DNA from: Lactobacillus pasteurii DSM 23907 = CRBIP 24.76
GTDB taxonomy: Bacteria; Bacillota; Bacilli; Lactobacillales; Lactobacillaceae
DNA length: 64,000 nucleotides
Assembly (NCBI RefSeq): GCF_000297025.1
Contig: NZ_CAKD01000010.1
Span: 47,331 to 111,330 of the forward strand
Direction: 5' to 3'
Positions 43,005-51,882 of this stretch are shown here, one piece after another. The position numbers were made by a program, and so were the translations under genes. The notes beneath the pieces are model-generated. The model was not told where the DNA came from. It saw nothing but the letters and a program-made list of their open reading frames with translations, and did not search any database. Every line of letters begins with the position of its first letter. Position 1 is the stretch's first letter.

Positions 43005-45722
43005 TTAATCTTTTTGTCTTTTAGTAGCTAAACCAGATAAACCTAATAAGCTGAGCACCGCACCTAAAAATGCAACTGCCCAATTATCCTTATCACCTGT
43101 TTCGGGTAAAGTTTGTTCCTTAACAGAGGCTGATGAATTAGCCACAGTTTTAGCAGTAGCTAATTTAACCAACTTAGCTTGACTTTGATGAGTTGTAGCC
43201 TTAGCTTGCTTTACCTTTTTAGCTTGATCATCTTTAAAAGTCATATGACTGCCTTCGTCTTCATCTTGACTTGGCTGTTTTGGACCTTGAGAAGCTGGAT
43301 GATTTGCATCAGCTGGCTGATCTTGACTATTGTCAATTACCAAATTTTCGGTATCAGTTGTAGTATCGTCAGTTACATCTGGATCAACTGGCTTTGCCTT
43401 AGCTACAACTAGCACATGAGCTGTCTTAGAAATCTTTTGCGATCCGTTCATTACGCTATAAACAACCGTGTAGTATCCAGACTTAGCTGTATCAATCTGA
43501 TCGACCTTAACTACTTCCCCATCACCTTTTTGAGCTTGGTAATAGTATTCAACCTGCAAATTATCGCCATTTACTGGCAAATCCTTTAACTGACTTGCTG
43601 GAAGCGCCTTGCCAATCACCGCATCGCTTGTTTGATAGAGATGATTGATGAGAGCTTGGTCAGTCCCAGTTTGATATGGATCCCAAATCTTAGAACTGTC
43701 AGTTTGATCAAGGAAGATTTCGTCTTTTCCAAAAGTGATCACTGGCACCATTGATACGATATTGTAGAGCTTAGCTTGTTGGTCAGGGGCTAAGTCCTTG
43801 AGCTTAGTTGCCTTGCCATCGATAAAGACTAAGGTATCGCCATTTTGATCTTTTGCTGGATAACCTAAAGTCAAACGGTAAGCGTAACTTTGAGCCGGAT
43901 TTTGACTAGTAGAATCGAATTCCACCGTGTAGCCATACTGACTGATTACTTGCTCAATTTTATCAAGCAACAAACGATAAATTTCGTTTTGTGGGAATAA
44001 TTTAACTGCTCTTGTAAAATCAACCACTTGACCATTTGGCAAGGTGATTTGATATGAATTCTTGCCATTGATACCAGCTTGGTTAACTAGATCAGATAAT
44101 TCTTGGTTAAAAATCCAATTTCCTTGTTCGTCAATCGTGCCCAATGCCAAGTAATTATCAATTTGATCTGAAGTCATTGAGGGCTTAATAAAAGTATAAT
44201 TGCCCCTGCTCTCACGAGCAGTCCAAACATCATGGTAAGTGCTTATCAAATTATTTTTATCATTTGCCTGACCAACATACTTAAGTGGAATTATCATATC
44301 AATCATATCCCAAGCGTTGATGGTATCATGCATGTAGATAGTACCTGTTTTGGTAATGTCACCACCATTTTTTAAAAATTCAGCAACATTCTTAACATTG
44401 CCATAAGTACCAACTTTGTAGCTATATTGATTGCCATACTTGCTCTTGATTTGGAATTTGCCATTAACCAGCCGACTACCATCAACAGTTAAATTAGCAT
44501 TCCAACCTACATTAGGAGCAAAAGACTTATCTTTGCCGTTATCCCAAGTTACCATTAAACCAGGGTTGCCGCTTTTTCCATTATCCTTATAAAAAATATG
44601 AAGTTCAATTGAGTCTGGATCAATAGCACTCAGATCAATTTGAGTATTTAAGCCAGAAGCAATGTATGGAGTGACATAAGTTTTGCCGTCTAAACCTTTG
44701 AAGGTATAATAAGTTGCCGCTTCACCAATATTTTGATCAGAGTAAATTACGTCTTGCCATTTTTCGGCATCAGCTTGATCGCCTTGGTAGTAAACAGGAT
44801 CAGGATCATCAGCATAATAGGAGCCACTTTCGCTTGGCTTAGCTGGCTCAATATTTTCAATATGGCGTTCTACAAACTTATAGCTATTTTCAGAAGAATG
44901 TGGAGTGTATACGTCGTAATAAGTATCGACTAGCTTATTCTTATCATTGCTTTGACCTACATAAATAAGCGGAATAGTTAAGTCAAATTTATCATCAGCA
45001 GCTACATTGCTGTGCATGTAAATGGTACCTGTCTTAGTTATATCCTTGCCAGCTTTGATAAAGTCATTAATGTCTTCGACATTGCCATAAGTACCAACTT
45101 GATAGCTATAGTCATTACCTGATTGACTCTTCATCTGGAACTTGCCATCAACTAAGCGACTATCATCAACTGCTAAGTTAGCTTGCCAGTTTTGACCTGG
45201 CTGGTAAAGTTGGTCGATTCGATTGTTCCAAGTTATCATTAAGCCAGGATTTCCACCTTGGCCATTATCTTGATAAAAAATGTGGAGTTCGATTGAATTT
45301 CGATCAATTGAATTTAAGTCAATTTCAGTGCTTAAACCAGAAGTAGCATATGGCGTTACGTAAGTTTTGCCATCTAAGCCTTTAAAGGTGAAGTAAGTAG
45401 CTGCTTCGCCGATATTTTGGCCTTGATAAATTACATCTTGCTTTTTTTCAGCTTGCTCTTGGCTACCTTGATAGTTGATTGGATTCTTAGTATCGCCATT
45501 AGCCATACCACTTTGACTTGGCTTAGCTGGAACTGCTTGATTATTCTCTGCTTGATCCTCTTGGATGTTAGCGTGATTGTCCTTATCTTGAATAGTCTTA
45601 TCTACTCCTAGTTCAGCCGCCTTAGCAGAATGCGACATCAGCAAAAAGCCACCTGCCATCATTACAGAAACTAAGCCGACAGTTGTTTTTCTTAAAGTAT
45701 ATTTATCTCTTCTAATTCGCAT
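43005..45722 (-). CDS. LPXTG-anchored surface protein with two long tandem repeats
   Basis: This 905-residue adhesin-like protein has a YSIRK-type signal (RDKYTLRKTTVGLVSVMMAG, cleavage near AKA-AE) and a C-terminal sorting signal LPETGDKDNWAVAFLGAVLS ending KRQKD for sortase A. Two repeats of about 215 residues (roughly 80-300 and 305-520) share NIGEAATYFTFKGLDGKTYV, IDLNSIDRNSIELHIFYQDN, GNPGLMITWNN and DITKTGTIYMH. A third, different region (about 525-790) contains a DUF1542/MucBP-unlike segment with VMNGSQKISKTAHVLVVAKA, a bacterial-Ig-like strand pattern. The stalk is Asp/Gln/Pro-rich. The repeats may bind host glycans or protein, but the ligand is unknown. Confidence 0.85.
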   Translation of the reverse strand: MRIRRDKYTLRKTTVGLVSVMMAGGFLLMSHSAKAAELGVDKTIQDKDNHANIQEDQAENNQAVPAKPSQSGMANGDTKNPINYQGSQEQAEKKQDVIYQGQNIGEAATYFTFKGLDGKTYVTPYATSGLSTEIDLNSIDRNSIELHIFYQDNGQGGNPGLMITWNNRIDQLYQPGQNWQANLAVDDSRLVDGKFQMKSQSGNDYSYQVGTYGNVEDINDFIKAGKDITKTGTIYMHSNVAADDKFDLTIPLIYVGQSNDKNKLVDTYYDVYTPHSSENSYKFVERHIENIEPAKPSESGSYYADDPDPVYYQGDQADAEKWQDVIYSDQNIGEAATYYTFKGLDGKTYVTPYIASGLNTQIDLSAIDPDSIELHIFYKDNGKSGNPGLMVTWDNGKDKSFAPNVGWNANLTVDGSRLVNGKFQIKSKYGNQYSYKVGTYGNVKNVAEFLKNGGDITKTGTIYMHDTINAWDMIDMIIPLKYVGQANDKNNLISTYHDVWTARESRGNYTFIKPSMTSDQIDNYLALGTIDEQGNWIFNQELSDLVNQAGINGKNSYQITLPNGQVVDFTRAVKLFPQNEIYRLLLDKIEQVISQYGYTVEFDSTSQNPAQSYAYRLTLGYPAKDQNGDTLVFIDGKATKLKDLAPDQQAKLYNIVSMVPVITFGKDEIFLDQTDSSKIWDPYQTGTDQALINHLYQTSDAVIGKALPASQLKDLPVNGDNLQVEYYYQAQKGDGEVVKVDQIDTAKSGYYTVVYSVMNGSQKISKTAHVLVVAKAKPVDPDVTDDTTTDTENLVIDNSQDQPADANHPASQGPKQPSQDEDEGSHMTFKDDQAKKVKQAKATTHQSQAKLVKLATAKTVANSSASVKEQTLPETGDKDNWAVAFLGAVLSLLGLSGLATKRQKD

Positions 45723-46527
45723 GTAACTCTCAATTCTATTTTTACAAAAACTTTACTTATTGTACCATAATTTTTCGCTTAATATTGTCTAGAAAATAAA
45801 ATAACCGAAGATAGAATTGTTACGATAGATTAATTACCGATATAAAGCCGATAGCTAAGAAAATTCACGAAAATAAATAACTTTTGAAATGTGCCCACTT
45901 GCTCATTAATGTCCGCTATAATATATTTATACCTGATAATTTACACATTTTTATTTTTAGATAAATATTTATAGAATAGAATCAGTTAAACACATACATG
46001 TTAATTTATATAAATTATTGTTGAATTTTTTATACAATTGTTTGTAGATGAGTTAGATTGAAAAACTTTTTCCTGCAATCGAATATATGTTTTGTCAGTG
46101 AATTATCCATGCATAAATTTGTTTAAATTTTTACATGTATGTTTACGTAAGATGATTGTTGATTATGTTAGTTAAACTTATACATAAATATTTGAAGTTG
46201 CTTGTTAAGAAATTTGCTTAAATCATTGTGTAATAATTTGTTGAAATTATTAGTTATATTTTTGTTTGATATTTTGTCGAAAAATATATTTTTATCTTTG
46301 ATTAAATAAATATATGTAATCTTGTATATTCAAATCACTTAAAAATAATGTATAATTAGACATATGTAATTCAACAAAGTTAGCGATTTTATCTTGTTGA
46401 CTAATTTCAACATATTTTTGCATAAATATTTAGCTTTACAAATCAATATATCTTTGTATGCATGCTTACATGTATTATTAAACAAAGATTTCTATAATAA
46501 GATGTATAAATAGAAAGGTATTTCCCA
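45723..46527. other. 805-bp AT-rich non-coding region upstream of parA, candidate centromere
   Basis: No ORF is credible. The stretch is strikingly AT-rich and repeats short words: TTGTTGA at 46018, 46158, 46238 and 46394 (the third as TTGTTGAAAT), TTTCAACAT (46406, inverted), and ACATGTAT at 46132 and 46469 with its inverse ATACATGT at 45995. TTATCCATG (46103) is two bases off a DnaA box. Partition sites recognised by ribbon-helix-helix partners of ParA usually lie immediately upstream of parA as repeat arrays, so this is the natural parS candidate, and it also contains the par promoter. Confidence 0.5.
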
Positions 46528-47409
46528 ATGGAAATCATTACTTTTTCAACCGTTAAGGGTGGTATTGGCAAGACCACTCTCTCATACAATTACGCGGAAT
46601 ATCTCGCTCACCAAGGTCACAAAGTTTTGCTTTTAGACTTTGATGAACAAAGCAGCTTGAGTCGAATCTATGATGTAACCGACCAAGAGGGTACAGCTGC
46701 TGACATTTTGGACGTTGATAATTCTGATGGTTCAACAGTCAAGATTCACCATGTTAAAGACAATATTGATCTAATCGGCGGAAGCACTCGCCTTGATACT
46801 GTTCAAAGTCGAATCAACGACAATCCTCAAAAGAACATGTTGCTCTTCCTTTGGCTAAATAAACATTATGATCGCTACAATCTAGATCAGTACGACTACA
46901 TGATTATCGACACTCACCCTGATGTACAAACTGCAACCAAGAATGCAATCATCGTTTCTGACGCAGTCCTAAGTCCAGTCATTCCTAACCAAATGTCCTA
47001 TGACAGTATTGTTGAATTTTCAACTCGGGTTGAAAAGCTCAAAAATGAAGCCATTGACTACACCACTGGCGAGACTTTCGTTAAGGCTAAGTTCTTCTAT
47101 TTGGCTAACGAAATCCGCCGCAATTATGGCTTGAGTCAGGACTTTTTGAAAATGGTTGAAAAAGAACGCGAAGAAGGCGTCAACTGGTTAGCCATTATTC
47201 CTGAAAGAGAAATCTTCAACCGTTCAACCAGCTACAAGGTTTCTGTGGCCGAAATGCAAGAATATGCCAAAATCAACAACGCTGATTTGCCAGAAGAAAA
47301 ACGCAGCAATCCAGAATTCATGAAGATGAAGCGTTACTTCGATCAACAAAAGCCACAGTTTTACGAAGAAATTAACGAAGTTTTTGCTGAAATTACCAAG
47401 GCTGTCTAA
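46528..47409 (+). CDS. parA: ParA-family partition ATPase
   Basis: The 293-residue protein has the deviant Walker A KGGIGKTT (residues 10-17), switch I-like LLLDFDEQSSLS (about 35), and Walker B MIIDTHPD (about 125). There is no N-terminal DNA-binding HTH, so it is a small (type Ib-like) ParA that relies on a separate centromere-binding protein. It moves plasmid copies along the nucleoid by ATP-driven binding. The RHH gene follows after 19 bases. It is not a chromosomal Soj/ParA: no spo0J, rnpA or oriC genes are near. Confidence 0.92.
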   Translation: MEIITFSTVKGGIGKTTLSYNYAEYLAHQGHKVLLLDFDEQSSLSRIYDVTDQEGTAADILDVDNSDGSTVKIHHVKDNIDLIGGSTRLDTVQSRINDNPQKNMLLFLWLNKHYDRYNLDQYDYMIIDTHPDVQTATKNAIIVSDAVLSPVIPNQMSYDSIVEFSTRVEKLKNEAIDYTTGETFVKAKFFYLANEIRRNYGLSQDFLKMVEKEREEGVNWLAIIPEREIFNRSTSYKVSVAEMQEYAKINNADLPEEKRSNPEFMKMKRYFDQQKPQFYEEINEVFAEITKAV

Positions 47410-47428
47410 CTAGAAAGAGGGAAGTAAG

Positions 47429-47692
47429 ATGCCATTTAAGCGCGATATTAGCATTGCCAACTCAATCGAAAAAGGGGAGGCAATCAACAAACAAGAAAAC
47501 GAAAAGCCAGCTGCTACACCAAAGCATGAAGAAATAACTAACTTGAAGGCTTTTCAAAAGAAGAAAAATCCTAAAAAGACCTACAACTTCAGTTTGCATG
47601 AAGATGTCAGAGAAAAGCTCACTGTTGAATACAAGAAGCGTGGCTATAGCTCAGCCAGCGAATTGATTGAAGATATTATCAAAGCTTTATAG
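47429..47692 (+). CDS. Small ribbon-helix-helix partition partner
   Basis: The 87-residue protein has a disordered basic/acidic N-terminal half and a C-terminal RHH fold (KTYNFSLHEDVREKLTVEYK, then KRGYSSASELIEDIIKAL). RHH proteins encoded just after a small ParA bind the centromere and stimulate ParA's ATPase. The N-terminal tail MPFKRDISIANSIEKGEA may carry the ParA-contact segment. A strong terminator follows, so parA and this gene form a two-gene operon. Confidence 0.8.
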   Translation: MPFKRDISIANSIEKGEAINKQENEKPAATPKHEEITNLKAFQKKKNPKKTYNFSLHEDVREKLTVEYKKRGYSSASELIEDIIKAL

Positions 47693-47695
47693 TCA

Positions 47696-47733
47696 AAAGA
47701 CTCCAGAATCACGCGGTTCTGGAGTCTTTCTTT
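47696..47733 (+). terminator. Terminator of the par operon
   Basis: The stem AAAGACTCCAGAA/TTCTGGAGTCTTT is followed by CTTTGC. Confidence 0.85.
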
Positions 47734-47748
47734 GCAAACTTTTCTAGT

Positions 47749-48072
47749 GTATCAAAATGTTATAGTTAAACAAATTCTGCTTAGCAACTGTATCAAAACG
47801 TTATAGTTAAATTGAACAAATCAAGCCCAAATGTATCAAAACGTTATACAAAAAGGCCCAAATCGTTCAATAATTTTGAGCAATTTGAGCCTAATGTATC
47901 AAAATGTTATAGCTAAAGCACTAGATATTGATTCAAAACCAGCAAAAATACAAGATTAAGAAAGATTTGCTAATATGTATCAAAGTGTTATAGATAAAAA
48001 CTAGATATTGATTATCAATAACATTTTGATACAAAATCTTGTGTCTAGTTGAAATGTATCAAAATGTTATAG
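47749..48072. repeat. Iteron cluster I (seven copies) between par operon and rep
   Basis: Copies of the 17-mer GTATCAAAAYGTTATAG start at 47749, 47790, 47833, 47896, 47977 and 48056, plus one inverted copy at 48016-48032. Three carry one or two changes. Spacing is about 40 bp or multiples of it, with a hairpin GGCCCAAAT/ATTTGAGCC at 47865-47891. This side lies beyond the 3' end of rep, where iterons usually act in copy control and incompatibility rather than initiation. Confidence 0.85.
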
Positions 48073-48081
48073 CTAAACAAT

Positions 48082-48972
48082 TTATTTCACGCTTTTGCCT
48101 TTAGAATCGCCCTCTTCAAGCTCTCTAAACATCTGGTTCAACTTTTCTGCGTCAGCAGATAGTTCATCAGCTGGCTTTTTCTTGCTCCAATCAGTTTTCT
48201 TTTCCACGCGCTTTCTAGTTGCTGGATTTTTTACTCTGCGATAAAGTCCAACTACTCGCCTTTGATCATTGGCTGGCGTTTCAAAGAAGTCATCTTGATC
48301 ATTAGGTTCAGCGTCGAACTTGAATTCAAAGGCAATGATCGGCTTACCACGCCCGCTTCCACGGACCTTGCTGATCTCGAGATTTTTGAAAATAGGTGAG
48401 AGCTCTTCCTCAATTGGCTTGAGCACTCTGATTTCGAGCATGGCCGGATTCTTGCGATAGCTCTTAGGCAAATCCAAAAAATCGAAAAATGAATCCTTGT
48501 CCAATCTAGCAAATCCAGTAGTTCGATATTGCTTGAGCAAACGGAACATATTTTTGGCGTAAGAAGACTTCAAATCAACGAACTGCTCCAAACTGAATCT
48601 AGTCCATTGCTTCAAATCGTTGAACAAACTCAAAAAATCTCGGTTAACCCGAATATTTAATACCTTTTTACTCCGAATTATTTCGAATTTGTCAAAACAA
48701 GAAAATTGACTGATTCGATCTCCGTCATCAACCAAGGCCTGAATTTCGAGCAAGGCAGCGTTAGTCCCCATCAAGTCGGTAATGAAGCGATTGCCCCTTT
48801 GCGAGTACTTGCTCAGCGACTTAAGCTTGGCAAATTCAATTGAAATTTCGTTGGTACCTTGGTTATAAGATTGCTGAACCAAAGAAAAAAAGAAATCAAG
48901 TTCATTGGGCTTCAAGCTTCCCAATGGAATGGCATTTAGTCGGTTGCTATATTTTACGATTTCATTAGCCAT
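48082..48972 (-). CDS. repB: Plasmid replication initiator, Rep_3 (RepB) family
   Basis: This 296-residue protein has the two winged-helix domains of Rep_3 initiators: LNAIPLGSLKPNELDFFFSL (WH1 start), KVLNIRVNRDFLSLFNDL, then SLEQFVDLKSSYAKNMFRLL and KQYRTTGFARLDKDSFFDFL (WH2) with LDLPKSYRKNPAMLEIRVLK, the most conserved block. A basic and acidic C-terminal tail follows (KNPATRKRVEKKTDWSKKKP). It binds iterons to open the origin for host DnaA/DnaB. Iterons flank the gene on both sides, and those at 49065-49207 cover its promoter, implying autoregulation. The gene is intact. Confidence 0.93.
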   Translation of the reverse strand: MANEIVKYSNRLNAIPLGSLKPNELDFFFSLVQQSYNQGTNEISIEFAKLKSLSKYSQRGNRFITDLMGTNAALLEIQALVDDGDRISQFSCFDKFEIIRSKKVLNIRVNRDFLSLFNDLKQWTRFSLEQFVDLKSSYAKNMFRLLKQYRTTGFARLDKDSFFDFLDLPKSYRKNPAMLEIRVLKPIEEELSPIFKNLEISKVRGSGRGKPIIAFEFKFDAEPNDQDDFFETPANDQRRVVGLYRRVKNPATRKRVEKKTDWSKKKPADELSADAEKLNQMFRELEEGDSKGKSVK

Positions 48973-49064
48973 AGAATCACCCCATCGTTTTTTATAGCTT
49001 TTATTATAACAGTTTTTTATAATTTGTTAGGAAAAGATTTACGCATCTGAAATAGGACTATTTA

Positions 49065-49207
49065 CTATAACAAATTGATACATTTTTAGCGTATCAAAAT
49101 GTTATAGCAAAGACCCCAAAAATGTATCAAAATGTTATAGTAGATGTCTCAAAATGTTATAGTAAAGGTATCAAAATGTTATAGTAAACCGTATCAAAAT
49201 GTTATAG
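49065..49207. repeat. Iteron cluster II (six copies), core origin
   Basis: An inverted copy at 49065-49081 is followed by direct copies starting at 49091, 49124, 49146, 49168 and 49191. The last four are 22-23 bp apart, two helical turns, so Rep binds on one face. This cluster lies upstream of the rep start and next to an A-rich stretch, the standard layout of an iteron origin. Confidence 0.9.
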
Positions 49208-49310
49208 TAAAGGTGTCGCTAGCCCTTGTGGCTGTAGGGCTCCCAGCCGCGTAAAAGAATATAAAAAGAATATAAAAAGAGATAAAAAGATTTTTATGTA
49301 TTTTTTTACC
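49208..49310. other. Putative unwinding region of the plasmid origin
   Basis: A short GC-rich hairpin AGCCCT/AGGGCT (49219-49239) is followed by tandem A-rich repeats (AGAATATAAAA twice, then AGATAAAAAGAT) at 49256-49300. This resembles a DnaA/IHF-type element plus a DNA unwinding element adjacent to iterons. From 49311 to 49804 I see no gene or clear signal. Confidence 0.55.
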
Positions 49311-49804
49311 CTCGAAAAAGAAAATCGCTCGATAATTTTTGTAGGCAAAATTCTACTTCACAGTGGCTGAATTATTTTTGAGCTAAATAGGCAGAGCAGA
49401 AAAGAGCTAAATCACTAAAAATACCGTACCAGCTAAAACATTTTTAATAATAAACATGTAATTCGAGTTCTTAATTTTTACATTCCACTCAAAAAGGCAA
49501 AAATATAGCATCTGATGGATTTAATTTTTTTGAGTATAATTCCAAGTAAAAGTCGAAAAAACGTCTTAGAACGGAAAAATTTGCGATTTAGGATACTTTT
49601 TTGTAAAATCTAGCTAAAAAATTTTTGAATGAGAATTTTATTTCGACAGATCAGGGTTCGACTTGCTGGATGAGTGAATTTGTGACTAAATAACTGCTTT
49701 TTTGTTTTTTGAAATATAATTTCCTGCAAAGACCATCAGTTTTTTCGCGAATTTTTAGTAAAAATAAACAGATTAATTGTACACAACTAACAAAAGTTGA
49801 AATA

Positions 49805-49819
49805 CTATTTCAAAAATAG
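49805..49819. promoter_or_regulatory. Operator candidate before murR
   Basis: CTATTTCAAAAATAG, with the overlapping GAAAT-ACT-ATTTC, lies 32 bases before the regulator gene. The same TATTTCAAAAATA core recurs before the PTS gene at 51824. Confidence 0.6.
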
Positions 49820-49850
49820 TAAAATTTATTTTTGATGGGAGGCAAAAAAG

Positions 49851-50717
49851 ATGAATGTTCGTGATTTGGTACTTGGCTCTTATGACAAGTTCAAAAAAAC
49901 GTCCAAAAAGATTGCTAGCGTTTTGCTTAAAAATCCGGAACTCTTTTTGACCAAAAATGCGCAAGAATTGGGCGAAATAACTGAAACTTCAGCTGCATCG
50001 ATCATTAGATTCTGCAAATTGCTAAATTTCAAAGGCTTGAAAGACTTTCAATTGCAACTGGCGCAAGATTTAGCAATCAAAAATCAGCCTAAGGATGAAG
50101 TCGATACTTTTGTAGCGCAAAATGATTCGCCTGAAATCATCATGCAAAAATTAAATCTTGGCCTAACTGACAACTTCGATAAAATCGCTAGCCAGCTTGA
50201 CCACCAAGCACTAAAGCAGGCCGTTAATCTCATCAATTCGGCCCAGGCAATCTATTTAGAAGGCGTGGCTGCGTCAAGTTTTGCAGCTAAGGATTTGTTT
50301 TACAAATTTATTCGCGTTGGTAGACGCGTTTACTACAACGACGATTTGCATCTGGCTTTGGAGCGATCAGTCTATGCTAGCAAAGATGATGTCATGATCT
50401 GCTTTTCTTATAGCGGAAAGACAACTGAATTGCTTCTAGCAGCTGAGCAAGCAAAGCAAAATGGTACCCCAATCATTGCTGTGACTAGAAATACTAAGTC
50501 GCCTTTAAGTGAACTAGCAGATGTAATTTTGGCCTTGCCAGATAACGAACAGCTTCTTCGAGTTGGAGCAGTGTACTCGCTATTTTCAGAAATGTTTATT
50601 TCGAGTCTCTTATACTTAAGCTCGATTGTCCCAGAATTTGATCAAATTGACCAGAAGATGAAGAATACTCAGCAGATAACTGAAAAATTGAAAGAAGGAT
50701 CAGATGATGGCGATTAA
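49851..50717 (+). CDS. murR: RpiR-family regulator of MurNAc utilisation
   Basis: The 288-residue protein has an HTH_6 domain (LFLTKNAQELGEITETSAAS, about residues 35-70) and a SIS domain (QAIYLEGVAASSFAAKDLFY about 142; DVMICFSYSGKTTELLLAAE about 182). It overlaps murQ by 14 bases and shares an operator motif with the downstream PTS promoter, so it most likely senses MurNAc 6-phosphate. Ribosome site GGGAGG. Confidence 0.85.
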   Translation: MNVRDLVLGSYDKFKKTSKKIASVLLKNPELFLTKNAQELGEITETSAASIIRFCKLLNFKGLKDFQLQLAQDLAIKNQPKDEVDTFVAQNDSPEIIMQKLNLGLTDNFDKIASQLDHQALKQAVNLINSAQAIYLEGVAASSFAAKDLFYKFIRVGRRVYYNDDLHLALERSVYASKDDVMICFSYSGKTTELLLAAEQAKQNGTPIIAVTRNTKSPLSELADVILALPDNEQLLRVGAVYSLFSEMFISSLLYLSSIVPEFDQIDQKMKNTQQITEKLKEGSDDGD

Positions 50718-51600
50718 AGATTTACCAACTGAGCAGCGCAATCAAAATACGCTTCATATTGACCAAATGTCAACGCTTGAAATGGTCGAAACAATTAATC
50801 AAGAAGATCAAAAAGTAGCAAGCGCCGTTGCTAGTCAAAAACAGCAAATTGCTCATGCAATCGACTTAGCCTCTGCTAATTATCATGCAGGTGGACGCTT
50901 GATCTACATTGGCGCTGGAACTAGTGGCCGCTTGGGTGTATTAGATGCGGCCGAATTAGTGCCAACTTATGGTATTGACCCCAAGCAGGCAATTGGTTTA
51001 ATTGCCGGCGGTCAAGGTGCGATGTATCAGGCGGTTGAAGGGGCAGAAGACAGTCAAATTTTAGCCAAAAAAGATTTGCAAGACTTGCACTTGAGTGCTA
51101 AAGATGTTGTTATTGGCCTTGCCGCTAGTGGCAGAACGCCATATGTAATTGGGGGCTTAAAATATGCCAATGAGTGCGGGGCAGCGACCATTTCAATTGC
51201 TTGCGTCAGTGGCAGTTTAATTGGCCAAAATTCTCAAGTGGCTATTGAAGCTGTGGTTGGCCCTGAAGTTATTACTGGCTCAACTAGGATGAAGGCCGGA
51301 ACGGCACAGAAGATGATTCTGAATATGATTTCAACAGCTGTAATGATCAAGCAAGGCAAGGTTTATCAAAATGTGATGATCGATGTTTTGCCAACTAACG
51401 AGAAATTGGTTGATCGTGCACAAAGAATCATCCAAACTTGTACAGGCGTTAGTTATGAACAAGCCCAGCAGCTTTTGCAGTCAGCTCAGATGAATGTTGG
51501 TCTAGCAATTGTGATGGCTAAGAGCGGCCTAGATAAGGATCAAGCTGAAAAGTTACTGGCAGAAAATGACGGCAATGTTAGTCGAGTTTTGGAGAAATAA
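50704..51600 (+). CDS. murQ: N-acetylmuramic acid 6-phosphate etherase
   Basis: This 298-residue SIS-fold lyase cleaves the D-lactyl ether of MurNAc 6-phosphate to give GlcNAc 6-phosphate and lactate, a step in peptidoglycan sugar recycling. Characteristic blocks are MSTLEMVETINQEDQKVASA, RLIYIGAGTSGRLGVLDAAE, AGGQGAMYQAVEGAEDSQIL, VIGLAASGRTPYVIGGLKYA and EVITGSTRMKAGTAQKMILN. The terminal helical UBA-like segment (TGVSYEQAQQLLQSAQMNVG) is typical. ATGATG follows GAAGGA. It is co-translated with murR and ends before a terminator. Confidence 0.95.
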   Translation: MMAIKDLPTEQRNQNTLHIDQMSTLEMVETINQEDQKVASAVASQKQQIAHAIDLASANYHAGGRLIYIGAGTSGRLGVLDAAELVPTYGIDPKQAIGLIAGGQGAMYQAVEGAEDSQILAKKDLQDLHLSAKDVVIGLAASGRTPYVIGGLKYANECGAATISIACVSGSLIGQNSQVAIEAVVGPEVITGSTRMKAGTAQKMILNMISTAVMIKQGKVYQNVMIDVLPTNEKLVDRAQRIIQTCTGVSYEQAQQLLQSAQMNVGLAIVMAKSGLDKDQAEKLLAENDGNVSRVLEK

Positions 51601-51608
51601 GAGAAAAA

Positions 51609-51640
51609 TCAACCCTTCCGAAGAAATATTTGGAAGGGTT
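51609..51640 (+). terminator. Terminator after murQ
   Basis: AACCCTTCC.../...GGAAGGGTTT is followed by ATTTTTGCC. It separates murRQ from the PTS transcript. Confidence 0.75.
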
Positions 51641-51788
51641 TATTTTTGCCAAAAATATATACTTATGAAATTAAATTTCAATAATTATTATTTTAATATT
51701 GATAAATTTGGTACATACCTTTGCTATAAATAAAGATTTTTAACAAATAAGCTTGAATAAATTACTAGTGAATGCTAAGATTGACCAT

Positions 51789-51839
51789 GAGTAAGCGGTT
51801 ACTTATACCGTAAATATAAAATATTATTTCAAAAATATT
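51789..51839 (+). promoter_or_regulatory. Near-cre and RpiR operator before the MurNAc PTS gene
   Basis: GAGTAAGCGGTTACT (51789-51803) is two bases off the cre consensus and itself palindromic. TTATTTCAAAAATATT (51824-51839) repeats the operator core found before murR. Together they imply joint CcpA and MurR control. Confidence 0.6.
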
Positions 51840-51882
51840 TAGGTATAGCTATCATTTTCAACCATAGAGAGGGGAATTTGAA

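Noticed and set aside
46528..47409. ParA as chromosomal Soj near oriC
   Set aside because: There is no spo0J/parB, rnpA, rpmH, dnaA or gidAB nearby, and the partner is an RHH protein beside a plasmid rep gene.
47749..49207. Regular repeats that might be a CRISPR array
   Set aside because: The 17-mers are too short, spacing is uneven, one copy per cluster is inverted, and a Rep_3 initiator lies between the clusters. They are iterons.
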